Shown in pieces: positions 1 to 11,800 of a stretch of DNA of 32,939 bases. The notes beneath the pieces were generated by a model that worked only from the letters and a program-made list of their open reading frames with translations, made no database searches and had not been told where the DNA came from. The DNA lies in assembly GCF_001039355.2 (NCBI RefSeq), contig NW_019773933.1:1-32939 (forward strand), written 5' to 3'. This stretch comes from Lingula anatina. Lineage: Eukaryota; Brachiopoda; Lingulata; Lingulida; Lingulidae. The translations under genes and the position numbers were made by a program. How positions within the stretch are numbered: position 1 is the first letter of the stretch; the number at the start of each line of letters is the position of its first letter.

Positions 1-297
1 GTGTCATTTCTTGTCAGTGTGGATTGTAATAGGTTTATCAATGATTGATCACAATGTGTGAAGGGTTATGTTTTTTAACACTCACTGTAAAAAAGGTAGT
101 TAAGTTATGGAAGTTGAAGAATTCTTCACTTTGCCCTTTTAACATATTACAAAATAACTGATTCAGAAGTGGGATCGTTTTGGATGCCTCTACAGATGAA
201 GCTTCCAAGAGATGCATTCTTTTTAGTACTGCATATGCTATTATGTCAATTATATTACATTGCCACTATTTGATGTCAGTATATTGTATATTTTTAG

Positions 298-443
298 CAT
301 GTCACCCACACTGAGGCAGGGCCAGTGTTAGATATGTCCACTTTTACTACGTCAGCGGTGTCCAGTGTGGTCAGGTATCTGTACACTGGTGTGGTGGACA
401 TTGCCCTGCAGGTTGTACCTCAAGTCTGTGATATTGCTAAAAG
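298..443 (+). CDS. SLX4: SLX4 exon: C-terminal part of the BTB domain
   Basis: The acceptor is tttttag just before 298 and the donor is gttagt at 444. The exon enters in phase 0 and leaves in phase 2. The peptide includes the stretch VVRYLYTGVVDIAL, typical of BTB/POZ domains (a YLYTG-like turn after the central helices). In SLX4 this domain mediates dimerisation. Bases 1-297 before it are intron, with nothing else recognisable. Confidence 0.85.
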
Positions 444-3400
444 GTTAGTATGTTATCAGTGCTGGTAAAGCTTGATTAGAAAAAGTATCACATAATTTAG
501 TTGAATGTGAAGGAAGTCCCTCCCTCAAAAAAAATTTTTTTTTTGATGCAATAAGAAAGTAATGTTATAGTACTCCAGTTTTTGAGTATTTTGTGGCTTT
601 GATTTTATGAACCATTTTTACTATTTTTCCTTAATAGGCTACTCTTAGTAATGGGATGTTGTTAATTCAAAGTATCATTTGTGTGCTGTCCTGCCAAGCT
701 TTTTTATATCTGTCTCGGTTCTGTAACAAATGTACACAATTTACTTTTTACACGTGATAAAATACACCTCTTTATCATTGAGCGTTTTCCTTTGTAGGTT
801 TCATCTACAGGAGTTAATGGAGGCATGTAATCAAATAATGGCAACTGAGAAGAATAGTGGTCCCAGCACAGCTGAGAACAACATTAAAAAGTTACTGAAG
901 GAAGTCTGGCATGAAGAAGATTTTGATTCAAAAGATGGCGCTGTTGACCAAGATGACCTTAGATCAAATGAAGATAGAAGTGGTACTGATGCTGAAGAAG
1001 ATAACGAAGAGGAAGTGGATAAGGAGAGGGAAGAGGAAGAGATGGAGGAATTATACACCATAATGGCAACACAAAGACAGAGGAAGATGTCAGGCAATTT
1101 GCAAAATGAAAAGGCAGACGACACTGATGACAGTGACCTAGAAGAATTTTTACAGGGTTCATTATCCTCCCAGAATTCTAGTCACGCTGTCAGTTGTGAT
1201 TCTTCCATGGATAAAAATAGGGTAGAAATACCAGCAATCAGTCCAAGATCTCATGACACATTTGTGGGTTTGACTGATGAAGAAGTACTATCAAAAATGA
1301 ACAAAACACCTGGGATATCCTCTGATTATCAAAATATGATGCCCATTGAAGAGCAAGAGAAAAAACAGTTATCCTTTTTGAATTATGATGTGAATTCAGA
1401 TTCTGGACGTGACTCAATTGACAGTGTTTTAGACTCCCATAGTCTGCAGAAGAAAGGACAGGAGGAAGATTTTGTCTTAATGGATAGAATGGATGAAGAC
1501 TCTGAAAATCACAGTAAAGAGGAATGGACTGAAAGTGTTTTAACTGATAATAAACATTCAGGCTGTGATATTGAAAACAATGCTCTTCAGGATATTAGGG
1601 AAAATAGCTTTGATTATGACATGATTTTAGGCTCCTGGGATAATGAAAAAGATGAACACGAAAAGCAGAAAGTAGATGTTGAAATTTTAGATTCAGACAG
1701 TGGAGATGATGGGGTCATTACCAGTGAAGGCATGTTGGTAGTTGAACCGAATTCTCCAGAGACATCACCTTCTCCAAAGAAGACAAAAAATCAATTGCCA
1801 TTTGTCTCTTTTGGCAGTCCGAGAAAGTCGTTGAACTCCTTAACCAGTCCTACTAGAAAAAATCTATCCGACATGGACAGCATGAGGAGAGCAGATCAAT
1901 TACATGCCAATTCCAATGTAAAAAGGACCTCCTCTGTTACTAGCCCTGGAAAAATCCTTAAATCTCAAAGAACACTCATTCAGAAAGACTTACAGTGTTC
2001 TCAGAAATTGCGTAAACATCGAAATAAACTTATCTCTCCTGTTGATAAAGATGGATTAACCTCTGAAAATTTAGACGACATAATTGATGTGCATTCTGAT
2101 GATGAAGATTCTTTTGATAACATTTTAAAGAATGGAGATTTAAAAGAGTTGAATTGTGGAGATGGCAAAATTGACAAAGAAATTAGATCCTCATCAAAGA
2201 AAGTCAATTCTCCGTCAGCAAAACCATCAAGAGACAGTATGTATGATAGAGACCAAATTGAAAGTCATACCCCGCTGACCACAAGAAGGGCCAGTGCAGC
2301 GTCCAGCTGCTCCTTATTCAGCACTCCTGATATGTTTGCCGACACTCAGTTGACACCTGAGAATGGCCACACTCTGACCAAGGTAAAAAATGACCCATGC
2401 TCTGATAAGGTTTTAGCATCACCTGTTAACAAGATGTATGAAAGGAACCCCGTAGTTCAAGACATTAAGTATTCTCCATTGAGGAAGGTTGGACCCATCA
2501 CAGCTGTGTACAGTGTGAAGAGCTCTACAAAAGCCAGAAGTCCTTGTCCAAAGAACCTCAGAGGTGCTAAATCTGTCATAAACAATAGTCTTCCAAGTGG
2601 TACACAAAAAAATGTAAAAACAAGAAAAGATGACTGGACATCTAAATCGACATTGCAGTTTTCTCCAAGCCGAATGAAACTTGATTTTTCATCTCACTCT
2701 CCCACTGGGAAAAATAATGAGAAATTGGCTATAAATGTTGTCACTGACCAGTCTTTGTCTCCTGTGGTCATGTTTCCATCTGGTGGTCTGAGAAAGAGTT
2801 CATACACTTTGGCATCACCCATAGAAAGCCAACATAAGGACTCTACCCCACCCTCTTCTCCACCTACACCCCCACTTTCACCCACTTTTGGCACGTCAGA
2901 AATGGGAGATGCATTAAAGAAGGAGAGCAATGCAGGTAATCATTTTTCTTTTGGAATTGGGCACAGGGAGGACGAAGAGAAAACAAGATCTCAAATTCAA
3001 ACCAAGAATGGTGCTGATAATGAGTCAGATTCTAATGATGAGGTGGAGTTTGTTGAGGAAAGCTTTGTGAAGGATAATGACAGTCCAGGTGCAGCGCCCC
3101 CTATTCATGGTGGTTCTCAACCTCCTCTTAAAGACAAGACACAGCCCAGTCTTTCAGCACCCTCTAGTGGCAGATATGGGCAAATTCCAGTACCCCATAA
3201 TATATCCCCTTCAAAGAGTACATCACCAGAGAGTCTTACAATAACCCCTTTTGACAGCCCCAATATCTCTCCTGTTTTTAAGCGAAACTCGTCTCTTGGT
3301 TCACAGAAGAGAAAGCGCAGTTATTCCAGTGATGAGAGTATAGAGGAAGTTGATGTGAACAATGACAGTTTGGATGATGGGGATGGAAACAAGAAAAGGA

Positions 3401-6400
3401 AAGTGGACAGTGTTCATGATAGTGATGGAGCTGAAGTGGTGGAGTCAGGTTGGTGTACCTTTCATTACTGCGAGATCCTTTTGTCTAGAAATCTTAACAT
3501 TCTGAAATTCTACTTAATTATTTGTTTTAAGTGAAGTATTTTTAAAATAAATTTAAGAGGTAATATAAGGTGTTGTTTATTCTTACCCAGTACTGTACCC
3601 TAGTAGGATGATTTATGATTGTTTAAATGAGAGATCAAAGACAATCATGCAATTTTTATACAAATATTAAGATTTATAGCAGTGAATAACTTGACCAATT
3701 AAAAAGAATAAGCAGAACATCAGTAATCCCATGTTTAGAAGTTGTTAACACATTTTGTATTTTAGTGGACCTGAGCCTAGACAACCCAGACCCTGGGGTG
3801 TGGGACGACTTTGATGATGGTGGTGGCTTTGTAGACTTCCCAGTATCCCCCAGTCAACAACTTGGTGGTAGCGAGCTTGTTGGATATGTGAGAAAGGAAC
3901 AAGAGAGACACAAAAAGAACAGAGATAAAAATGGAGGAGATGTGGATGAAGATGATGATAATGGTGATGGTGGCTATTTGAGCCCACCCACTTTCATAGA
4001 AACTGATGAAGAATTGGTAAGATTTTGATTTGATTTGTGAAGAAGAAGATAATTCAATAATTTGAACACAAAAATTTTAATCTGTAGTATAACATCTTTG
4101 CAGATATGTGCAAAGTGCAGAATTTCTTTATGCAAATTTTTCCAGATTGTATGTTTCCATGCAGTGATTGTTATTGGGATAACAATTGTGTTTTACGTGT
4201 CATGAGTTAAATGTGTCAATTTGTTTGCTATTAGGATACTGTACAGCAGACATCTCAGCCCAAGAAACAGCAGGTGGTACCACTTGCAGAAACAGCTCCA
4301 GAGAAGCTTCCTAAAGAAGAACTTGAAGAGCTTGGTCTTGATAGTTTTATTTGGAGTGAAGAAAATGAACCACTTCTAGATCTGGCAAAGCAAAATGCTG
4401 ATCCTAAGAAAGTTAGTGTTGTAACTTGTTTAAATGCAGATTTATTTTAGATGCTTTAAGTGAGTTGGAGTTAAGAAAATGAACCACTTCTAGATCTGGC
4501 AAAGCAAAATGCTGATCCTAAGAAAGTTAGTGTTGTTAGAAATGCAGATTTATTTTAGATGTTTGCATCAGACCATAACAAATTCTAGTTCACTTAACGA
4601 AATGTCTTTTCAATGTGAACGTTCAGTTTCCATGAACTTTGGATATACTTAAATAGTGTAAAGGTATTTTCAGTGAACTTTCTGTAACAAACAATCACTT
4701 TAATACATATTTTAGCAAGCCATATATGAAGTATTTTTTATTTCATTCTCACTTAAAATTCTTATGATAATTTCTCTGGTTAAAGGAAACCAGCACACCC
4801 GTGTTTCAGAAGAAACTCAAGCGACCAACTGTGCCATCTCCCTTTACTCCTATGCCTAATTATGATGACATGGTCACACCAGAATTAAAGGTAGTAAAAA
4901 TTTATTGTAATTATTATGGAAACAATAAGATTATAACATGGTTTCTATGCAGTTTCAGTGAAAAATCTGCAGACTGAATTTAAAGGGTTTTTTTTCATAC
5001 CTTTCAACATTTGAATTATATCATGATTTTTTTTATTTTTTAAAGTTTCAAAGTTGTTCCTATTTTTTCTTTTTAGAGAGCAGTGCAAAAATATGGGGTA
5101 CGACCAAACATGGCAAAGAAACGTATGAGAACCCTTCTAACCCATATATACAAGGAAACTCACCAATGTTAGTACCAGAAGAATTAAATTGTCTTGATAT
5201 TCAGACTATATATTATTGTAATGTGTATTATTAGAGTTCATACTGATATGTGTCTGACTTGAAGCGTTTGTGAATTTAATATACAAGAAACCTCTGAGAG
5301 AGTTTTGTGTAGAATTATGAGTAATAACTAGAACAACAAGATTTTGTCATATTCTTTTTAATAAATATATTCAGAAAGTGTGCTCCATCTATTTGCAGAT
5401 GAAACTGACACAGACTGTGAAATGAGCTTCCACAACGAAAAATCAGATGACGTAGGTATTCCTGCAAAGGCTGTTGGACCTGATAGTGGTGATACCAGTG
5501 ATGGCCTACCAAACATAGATGCCACCAAAGAGCCTAAAGGGATAAAGAGGGGACCAAGGGGTCCAAGAAAAACCAAACAGTTGGCAGCTTCTGTATCTGG
5601 GACTGAAAGAAAGGTGGCAGCACCTAAGAAAAGCACAAATAAAGTTGAAGTAAATTCCTCCCCAGATGGCACTCTTTCAAGACAAACCCAGATAAGTGCT
5701 ACTAGAGCAAAGTCTGTTGTTCCTGAGAGTAGGACCAAGGCACATGAAATCTCCAGTGAGGAAGAAGAGAGTTTTAGCACACAGGAGGAAAGTGAAGAGT
5801 AAGGGCCATTTTGTTGGTTCTCATTAGTGTGATATTAAAGAAATGTGATCATTTTAAGACTTGAAAATAATTTGATCATCTTATTTTCTACATGTTGACA
5901 TGTTGTGACAGTTGTGAAAAGTTACATGTTTCAGAATTAAATTTGTCTGAATATTATGAAAATGAAAAATGTTGATAAATTTCGAACTGTGAATTATAAA
6001 GAATATATAAAATCATTATATCAGTTGGAGTTTTTGCTAATTTTACAATAACATTCCATTTATTTTTCAAAAAATGCATGAATTTGGATTGTCAAATTTT
6101 TCAAAGATTGGAATTCTAAATTGACTGGTGTGTGGTGGTTAATATAAACATGACTACTTCAGAGAGAGATTGGAGGAAGCTTTGCTGGAAGAAACTATTA
6201 TGCCAGAAGAAGATGAAGATATTACACCTTCTCAGCAGGTAAGAGGAGGTTTATGCAACCAGTTGACCTACCAGTATATTGCCTGTAAATCGATGAATGA
6301 GGTTGAGCGTGAATATCAAGATATTTGTTTCGTAAAATGCCTTTAGTTCTCTATTATAGTAAACAAAGTATCTGTGTCTGGAGTGTTTCCAGTATCTTTG

Positions 6401-7276
6401 AGAAGATGAAATCTAGATTGGATGACAAACATCTGCTCCAGCTTTCAGTCCCACTCTCTAGGTAATGTCTGCTTTTGGTTATTTGAATACAGGTTTCATC
6501 TGCAGACCTTCACTCCAAACTAATGAGTTTTATTCTGTCTGATAAGCAACTTCACTCGAAGATTTTACACTATGAGGTAAGTGACTGTTTTCACAATAAA
6601 ACTAGGTATAAGAAAATGTGTTTTATTTGTGAAAATGTGTTTTGGATTCTGACTTTGTAAGGAAAATCTTATTTTATATGAGATTCAAAATGCTTTTAAC
6701 TATATAAATGCCACAGCAAATTTAAGATAATATTTAAGAAAAAAATGTCTTGCATATTTTATTTTAGCCTCTTGAGCTGGGAGATTTACAGGATGCCATT
6801 AATGCAGCAGGTATCAGATGTGGACAGCAAAAACTGATGGAATTTCTGGATGAAAAGGTATTTCTCAATTGCAAAAAGTTCCTGATTTTATTTTCAGGAT
6901 CGATGTGTTGTTTATTAAGATTCTTGAGTAATTAAGGCCAGGATATCAAATTTTTGTAAGATTTTGTGATATCATTTATGTTCAGCAAACATAATTGAAA
7001 AGCTTTTAATTTGGATTCTTGCTTCAAGGTTGCACAAATATATATCGGTGCCACCTTTCAGATGAATTTAGATTATTATAAGGCATTTCTTTCACAATTC
7101 TTTTTTTATGGTATGTTTGTTCAGAATTAAATGATCATCATCACTTTATTTTGTAATTTTTTCTTTTCTCACAGTGCATCACATTTACCATGAGAAAGCT
7201 TCAAAAAGGTGACAGAAGAAAAAAGCAGACAAAGAAAAAAGACAAAAGTGTCAAATCAACACAAAATAATGAATAA
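298..7276 (+). CDS. SLX4: SLX4 structure-specific endonuclease scaffold (BTBD12), 3' eleven exons
   Basis: SLX4 is a nuclear scaffold that binds SLX1, MUS81-EME1 and XPF-ERCC1 for Holliday-junction, crosslink and replication-fork repair. Exons, all phase-consistent: 298-443, 798-3448, 3766-4016, 4235-4411, 4786-4890, 5077-5167, 5399-5798, 6163-6238, 6493-6576, 6768-6857, 7175-7276 (stop TAA 7274-7276). They give about 1,390 residues; human SLX4 has 1,834, so the N-terminus (UBZ fingers and the start of BTB in vertebrates) lies upstream of the window. Domain order is BTB end, long Ser/Thr-Pro-rich and acidic disordered region, SAP-like MUS81-binding domain, C-terminal SLX1-binding domain. This order, with the TPELKRAV and PLELGDLQDAI stretches, identifies the family. 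The open frame continues upstream of 798 and past 3448, but those parts are intronic. Identity is very secure; exon ends come from splice consensus and phase. Confidence 0.93.
798..3448 (+). CDS. SLX4: SLX4 giant disordered exon with SP/TP sites and SUMO-interaction-like motifs
   Basis: This is a single 2,651-base exon (acceptor tttgtag, donor gttggt), entering in phase 2 and leaving in phase 1. It begins with the last BTB-linked helix (HLQELMEACNQIM). It continues as a highly acidic, Ser/Asp/Glu-rich chain with many SP and TP sites, the sort of region that carries CDK/ATR phosphorylation and partner-docking sites in SLX4. Three short hydrophobic cores next to acidic runs resemble SUMO-interaction motifs: VDVEILDSDS (1672-1701), IIDVHSDDED (2080-2109) and VEFVEESF (3043-3066). 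Near the end there is a basic KRKRSYSSDE patch and a second basic KKRKV patch that could serve as nuclear localisation signals. A proline-rich stretch lies around 2845-2890. Docking roles are inferred from the family. Confidence 0.88.
4465..4561 (+). pseudogene. Partial, stop-containing tandem copy of an SLX4 exon end
   Basis: Bases 4465-4561 repeat 4351-4453, which is the last 61 bases of exon 4235-4411 plus the start of its intron. The copy is offset by 114 bases, nearly identical, and shorter by a 6-base deletion after the gttagtgttg donor region. A single G-to-T change turns a GAA codon into TAA (4472-4474). The copy keeps the gttagt donor (4526) but has no acceptor of its own, so it is probably inert intronic sequence. 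Confidence 0.85.
4786..5167 (+). CDS. SLX4: SLX4 SAP-like MUS81-binding domain (two exons)
   Basis: Exons 4786-4890 and 5077-5167 together encode the conserved SAP-like fold. The key stretches are TPMPNYDDMVTPELK, RAVQKYGVRP, and RMRTLLTHIYKETHQ at the end. In vertebrate SLX4 this domain binds MUS81. Both exons enter in phase 0. The first acceptor (ttaaag) has a weak pyrimidine tract; the second (ctttttag) is strong. The neighbouring exon 4235-4411 ends LAKQNADPKK at a gttagt donor. Confidence 0.9.
5399..6238 (+). CDS. SLX4: SLX4 linker exons, basic-proline then acidic
   Basis: Exons 5399-5798 (phase 1 in, 2 out) and 6163-6238 (phase 2 in, 0 out) link the SAP-like domain to the C-terminal domain. 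The first encodes a Lys/Arg/Pro-rich tract (GIKRGPRGPRKTKQ) and ends in a Ser/Glu run (SSEEEESFSTQEESEE). The second encodes a short acidic helix ending ITPSQQ. No catalytic motif is seen. This is expected of an SLX4 linker, which is poorly conserved. The intron 5799-6162 is AT-rich and shows no further feature. Confidence 0.8.
6493..7276 (+). CDS. SLX4: SLX4 C-terminal SLX1-binding domain and stop codon
   Basis: Exons 6493-6576, 6768-6857 and 7175-7276 encode the conserved C-terminal domain that binds and activates SLX1. The stretches are LHSKLMSFILSDKQLH, PLELGDLQDAINAAGIRC and FLDEKCITFTMRK, followed by a lysine-rich tail ending QNNE and a TAA at 7274-7276. All three exons are phase 0. The Cys-Ile-Thr-Phe-Thr end matches the vertebrate protein as I know it. 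This is the diagnostic domain for the gene call. Confidence 0.93.
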
Positions 7277-8500
7277 TGCAGGGCCCATTAATATGAAGGA
7301 GAGAATTAAGCAAAGCAGTGGCAAAAAAAAAAAAAACAATAAAAAAAGTTAACAAAATGTAACAGCACAATGATAATTTGTGTCGCATATCAGGAGTCAT
7401 GTGTGTATAGCTTGGCCAAAAACATGGACAACCTGACATCAATGATGTTACTTTGACATTGCATTGACATGGATTTCAGAAGAACACTTTTGTAATTGAG
7501 GATAAAATAGGACTTTGCAACCAGAAATGTGGCATCACTGCATAGGATGAATGACTGGAGTTGTATAGTATTTATAATAGAGTCAGGGAGTGGGAAAGGA
7601 AAAGAAAGAAAATTCAGGACGTAACCAGATTCTATAGTCAATGCTTGTTAGAGTCATGAGTGTTTGTATGATTATTTATTAATTCCAGTTGGCCTTTTTC
7701 TCAAAAGGACACCTTTTGTTGCACCATTTGAAGGTCATACTTGCACTTGTCATAGCCAATGGTACTATTTTGAGTACACATGAATTTCATTAATTTATTG
7801 AGAAAAGGTAGGTTAAACTTTAAACAACCTGTAGATTGGACACAACTTTTTAGCAACATTTATTGTTAAAATACTTAATTGAACAATGATTGATTGTGTA
7901 TGCAATTCAGAATTTTTAATGGGTTGATTGTTTGATTGATTCAACAAATAGTTCAGGTTTCCTATCTGAATTTTGATGGATAAATTATTTATTTCATCAC
8001 TGCATGAATAAAATGATAAAGGTGTTATAATGCAAATTACAGTGAGTTTAATTTTTTTCATTTTCTGTTATTTCTTCATTATTTTAAAAAAAATTATTTA
8101 TTAATAATTTAAAATTGGTTAAATTTGAAAGTGAGATTTAAATTTAGATAACCCAGCAACTTTATATTTGCTTTTCAATGATGCATTCATATTTGTAGCA
8201 TAGGTCTTTTAATAATGCCTTACAGTATATAACAGAACAAAAGGATATATATATGTAAAAAACCAAATGGAAAAGATGTAAAACCGTTTTTAGTGGTTAA
8301 TATGCGTTTTTTCAAGTAAAATCCACTCTTTCAGTTTGTTTCCTATATTCATAAATTTAGATCTCTTCTATTCATCTTATTACCAATAAAATAGACTTAT
8401 CTTAACTAAAAACTGCTTAGTTGTCAATTTTTACATTTATCTCTTGAACAAATAATTTTATGCGTTAAATCGAAATAACTTTAACATGTAGTAGTAGTTC
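7277..8500 (+). other. SLX4 3' UTR and intergenic spacer
   Basis: This is noncoding, AT-rich DNA after the SLX4 stop. AATAAA hexamers occur at 7337-7342, 8007-8012 and 8385-8390. The one at 8007 is a plausible poly(A) signal, giving a 3' UTR of about 750 bases, but no downstream element confirms it. An A-tract and purine-rich stretch lie around 7322-7348. The short ORFs on the minus strand here are hydrophobic AT-rich frames with no family resemblance. Confidence 0.5.
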
Positions 8501-8507
8501 ACGTTTA

Positions 8508-8590
8508 GCCAATTACGGTCACGTGATCACGCACTTGTTGGTCGTCAATGACTACATCCTATTTGCATATCTAGGGCAAATATGGCGGAC
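8508..8590 (+). promoter_or_regulatory. Promoter of the IQ-motif gene: CCAAT, E-box, octamer and YY1-like site
   Basis: Within about 80 bases there is a CCAAT box (gccaat, 8508-8513), an E-box in the context ggtcacgtgatc (about 8517-8528), an exact octamer ATTTGCAT (8561-8568), and a YY1-like aaatatggcgg (about 8578-8588). The first coding ATG lies 250 bases further on. There is no TATA box in a fitting position. The motifs are seen directly; their use is inferred. Confidence 0.5.
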
Positions 8591-8842
8591 TACTGTAAAC
8601 ATGAGGGGTCGCCGTTTCAACAGTCGCTGTCGTTTTCCTAAAGTTTATCGACGAATTAACCTAAAGGAAAATATGTAGGAACACTTTTCAATATGGATTT
8701 TTAGGAACGATATATGTTCGTCAAAATGGTGCCAGTTGTGAAAGAAGTAGTGTTTAATACCAACAAAAGTTTTCGACCGGAAAAAGGGGAAAAGTTAAAA
8801 CAGCTGAGCTAAATATTATTTGATCAACTTCAAGTGAAAAGA
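8591..8842 (+). promoter_or_regulatory. 5' leader with two upstream ORFs
   Basis: The probable leader holds a 25-codon uORF starting ATGAGGGGTCG at 8601 and stopping TAG at 8676-8678. A 32-codon uORF starts at 8714 (MFVKMVPVV) and stops TAA at 8810-8812, only 30 bases before the main ATG. A third ATG at about 8693 stops after three codons. These could reduce translation of the main frame if the transcript begins near 8590. Confidence 0.4.
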
Positions 8843-11800
8843 ATGACGACTATCGCTAACCACCGAGAAAATGTGGCCTTCTTGGAGAAGGGAATAAAGT
8901 CTCTTAGAAGATCACGGGTAGGTTTTCACCTTATTATTGTAGTGATGTTCTTTTTGATGGAATTTAGACGGGTGAGATGGACCTAAAAGTCAAGGATTTC
9001 AGAAGACTAGGGTTTAGAGGTGAACTTGTAGTTCAATCTCTCTGCAATTTAAGATTGAGTGGGCTTCGCATGACTCCTTCAAGTCTGATACTTACCTGGT
9101 ATACTAGTATTTTCATATCTGTGTAAATTGCTGCCTTGTATATTTTAAAAAGCAGAATGTTTTTAAACATTAGCCTGTCTATTTGTTTTTATGTTGTTTC
9201 TGGTGACTGGATTTATGTACATCTGTTATCACATGGGGTTTTTTACTTGTACAGAGGAAAGTTTCTTAATTTTGTTAAATTTATTTATTGAAAAAGCATG
9301 TATTCAAACAAATGAAAATGAGAATTGGTTATTGTACATGTACTAGTAACATTATTAAAAAATATTAAAATGTTTCATAGAAAGATTTAAATTTTAAAAA
9401 CAAAATTCATTTTTATAAAAATAAAATAAATCAAACATTTAGCTAATTTAAATCTTTATCTTTGATGAAATTCATATAAAAAATCCTCAAAAAACAGAAG
9501 CCTTTTTTTTTTTGCTCTGAAAACATTTTTAGAACAATTTAAAGTATCATAAGATGATCTTTAACTCAAGCTTGAACAAAGAAAAAAACACTTGTCTTCA
9601 TTTGAAATAGATTAAATTAACAGGGTGCTGCTACTTACTGTGACAATTTTATTTTTAAACTTATTCCTCTGAAAGTGACAAAAATCTGTATGCAAAATAT
9701 AACATATATCTGTTTATTCATTTTGAAATTTCACAGAAATGAACTTTCAGATGTAGAATCTAGAATGAAAACATCGATATCATTTTCACGTAGGGCACAC
9801 TGGATTATAGTGTCACAAGATATGGTAGAGACCCTGGGCAGCATGATATATATATTACAAGTAATGAATATTAATTTAATGGATGATTACATCAGTCATG
9901 GCAAATTTGATGCTTCCAGGATAAAAGAATTTAAATAATCACTTTTATTGATTCAAAAGGTACTTATGCAAGTAATGTTTACATTTGCAAGAAAAATATT
10001 AGCATTGTGTCACAGTACATGCCCTTCTCTATAAGAAGTAAGAAAGACTGTTTTTTGAAAGCTACTTAGGTTTCGTCTCTGTCAACATTATAAATAATAA
10101 AGGCAGCTTGCATACAATGGAGAAATTTTAAGCAGCACTGGTGCTTGCAATGCTTGGTATACGCCAGTGCCTGGAGAATCATACAAGTTTTTCTGCTTGT
10201 CTCAAACTCTTTGATTTTAGTGGACAACTACATAGTTGACTTAATATTTGTTTTAGGTATGATTTGCCTACAATTCAAAGTTGGGATATTCCTTGCATAG
10301 GACTGTATGGCTTTTTATTGCACCTTTTTTCTCTGTATAGTACGCAGTAGTTTTCTGTTTCCATAATCATAATCAGTACATTTTGATATTTTTAGAATAA
10401 GTGGTAAGACTGTAATACTAAATCCTGAAACTTTGCTTTTGGTTATTTTTGTATTTTTGTTCCATTTTTTGCTGTTGTGTTTATTTCTNNNNNNNNNNNN
10501 NNNNNNNNNNNNNNNNNNNNNNNNNNNNNNNNNNNNNNNNNNNNNNNNNNNNNNNNNNNNNNNNNNNNNNNNNNNNNNNNNNNNNNNNNNNNNNNNNNNN
10601 NNNNNNNNNNNNNNNNNNNNNNNNTTTTGAGGACAATATTAGATCCAACCCTTATTTAGCATTCAGATAGAAATGGCAATATTTTTGGTAGGAAATGTCA
10701 CTGAAAAAAGAAAGAATTTTTATCACTACACAAATTGTGTTTGTTTTGATTATTGAACAAATCTAAAATTTATATTAAAATTTTAAATATTGTATTTTAT
10801 TTTCCTTCCAGTTGATGCAGGTGCGCGAGTTCAAGGATATGTTCAGTATGATAGAACATCACCACAGGGACATCAGACTGGCACACCTCACTGGCAAAGC
10901 CAAGGATCTCATGTAAGCAAGACACTATAAACTGTGGCAAGATTATTTCTTGATTGTAGATAGAGAAGGTTACCAAGAAACAAATCTTAGAGATGATAGA
11001 TATTTCAGCAAATAAATGAGTAATCAGCATAAACAGCAGTGGCACACTTGGTTTTTGTAAGCATTTATTTATCTTCATTGCTTGGGAACTTAATTTTCAA
11101 CAAATGGACAAGAGAACTGGTGGTAAAGATAGTGATTAATTGTTTTTTTTTATATATATATATATATTTCAGTGAACATGATCAGCAAGACACAAAGTTT
11201 TTCAATATTCTTGTTCATATGCTGGGAGAAGTTAGCATGTAAGTACTTAATAGTAAAAATGCCTGCAAGTAGCATGGAAGTAAAAATGAGAGAGAGAAAC
11301 CAGTTGCTAGAATTTACTTATTAATAAATGATGAATAAAACTGGTTGATTAATGGTTATTTTATTGTTTATTTTGTTATGGAAAAGCAGATTTAAAAATG
11401 ATTCTGATAGCCTTGCTTTTGGATAAATTCATCAATAACAATTGATGAAGGATTATAAAGTTTAATGTTGTGTTATTCCTAAGTCAAACCCAGAAGTAGA
11501 CATGTCAAGTTATGAGAGCTTAAAACTTTCTTTTCCTGCGTCAAAAGGTATTGATCAACTGCAAAAATTATTGCACTCAAAATACAAAGTCGGTGAACTG
11601 GTTCAGCAGCTAGACATTTCCTCTGGGTACTTCTGTACTGTGGGCTCTTGTTTGAGGACCTACTTTGAATTTCCATCTCAGCATGGTGTTTGTCCCATGC
11701 TTTATTGTGCAAAATCCATTAATGCAACTATCGAGTTCACACATGATTTACTTAAAACACTTTCTAAAAGGGAATTTCCTTCCTGTGTGACTTGTGTTAC

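Noticed and set aside
730-797. A methionine start for SLX4 at 730
   Set aside because: This lies in the intron. The splice acceptor before 798 and the BTB exon at 298-443 show the frame is entered by splicing.
831-1124. Ser-rich open frames on the minus strand opposite SLX4, and similar ones opposite other acidic exons (for example 27501-27752 and 30624-30899)
   Set aside because: They are complements of Asp/Glu/Lys-rich coding sequence and have no family resemblance.
9675-9938. An 87-codon open frame in intron 1 of the IQ gene as an extra exon
   Set aside because: No fitting pair of splice sites keeps the phase between exons 8843-8917 and 10812-10912, which already join in phase 0.
10433-10670. 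Open frames running through the N gap
   Set aside because: They exist only because N codons are not stops.
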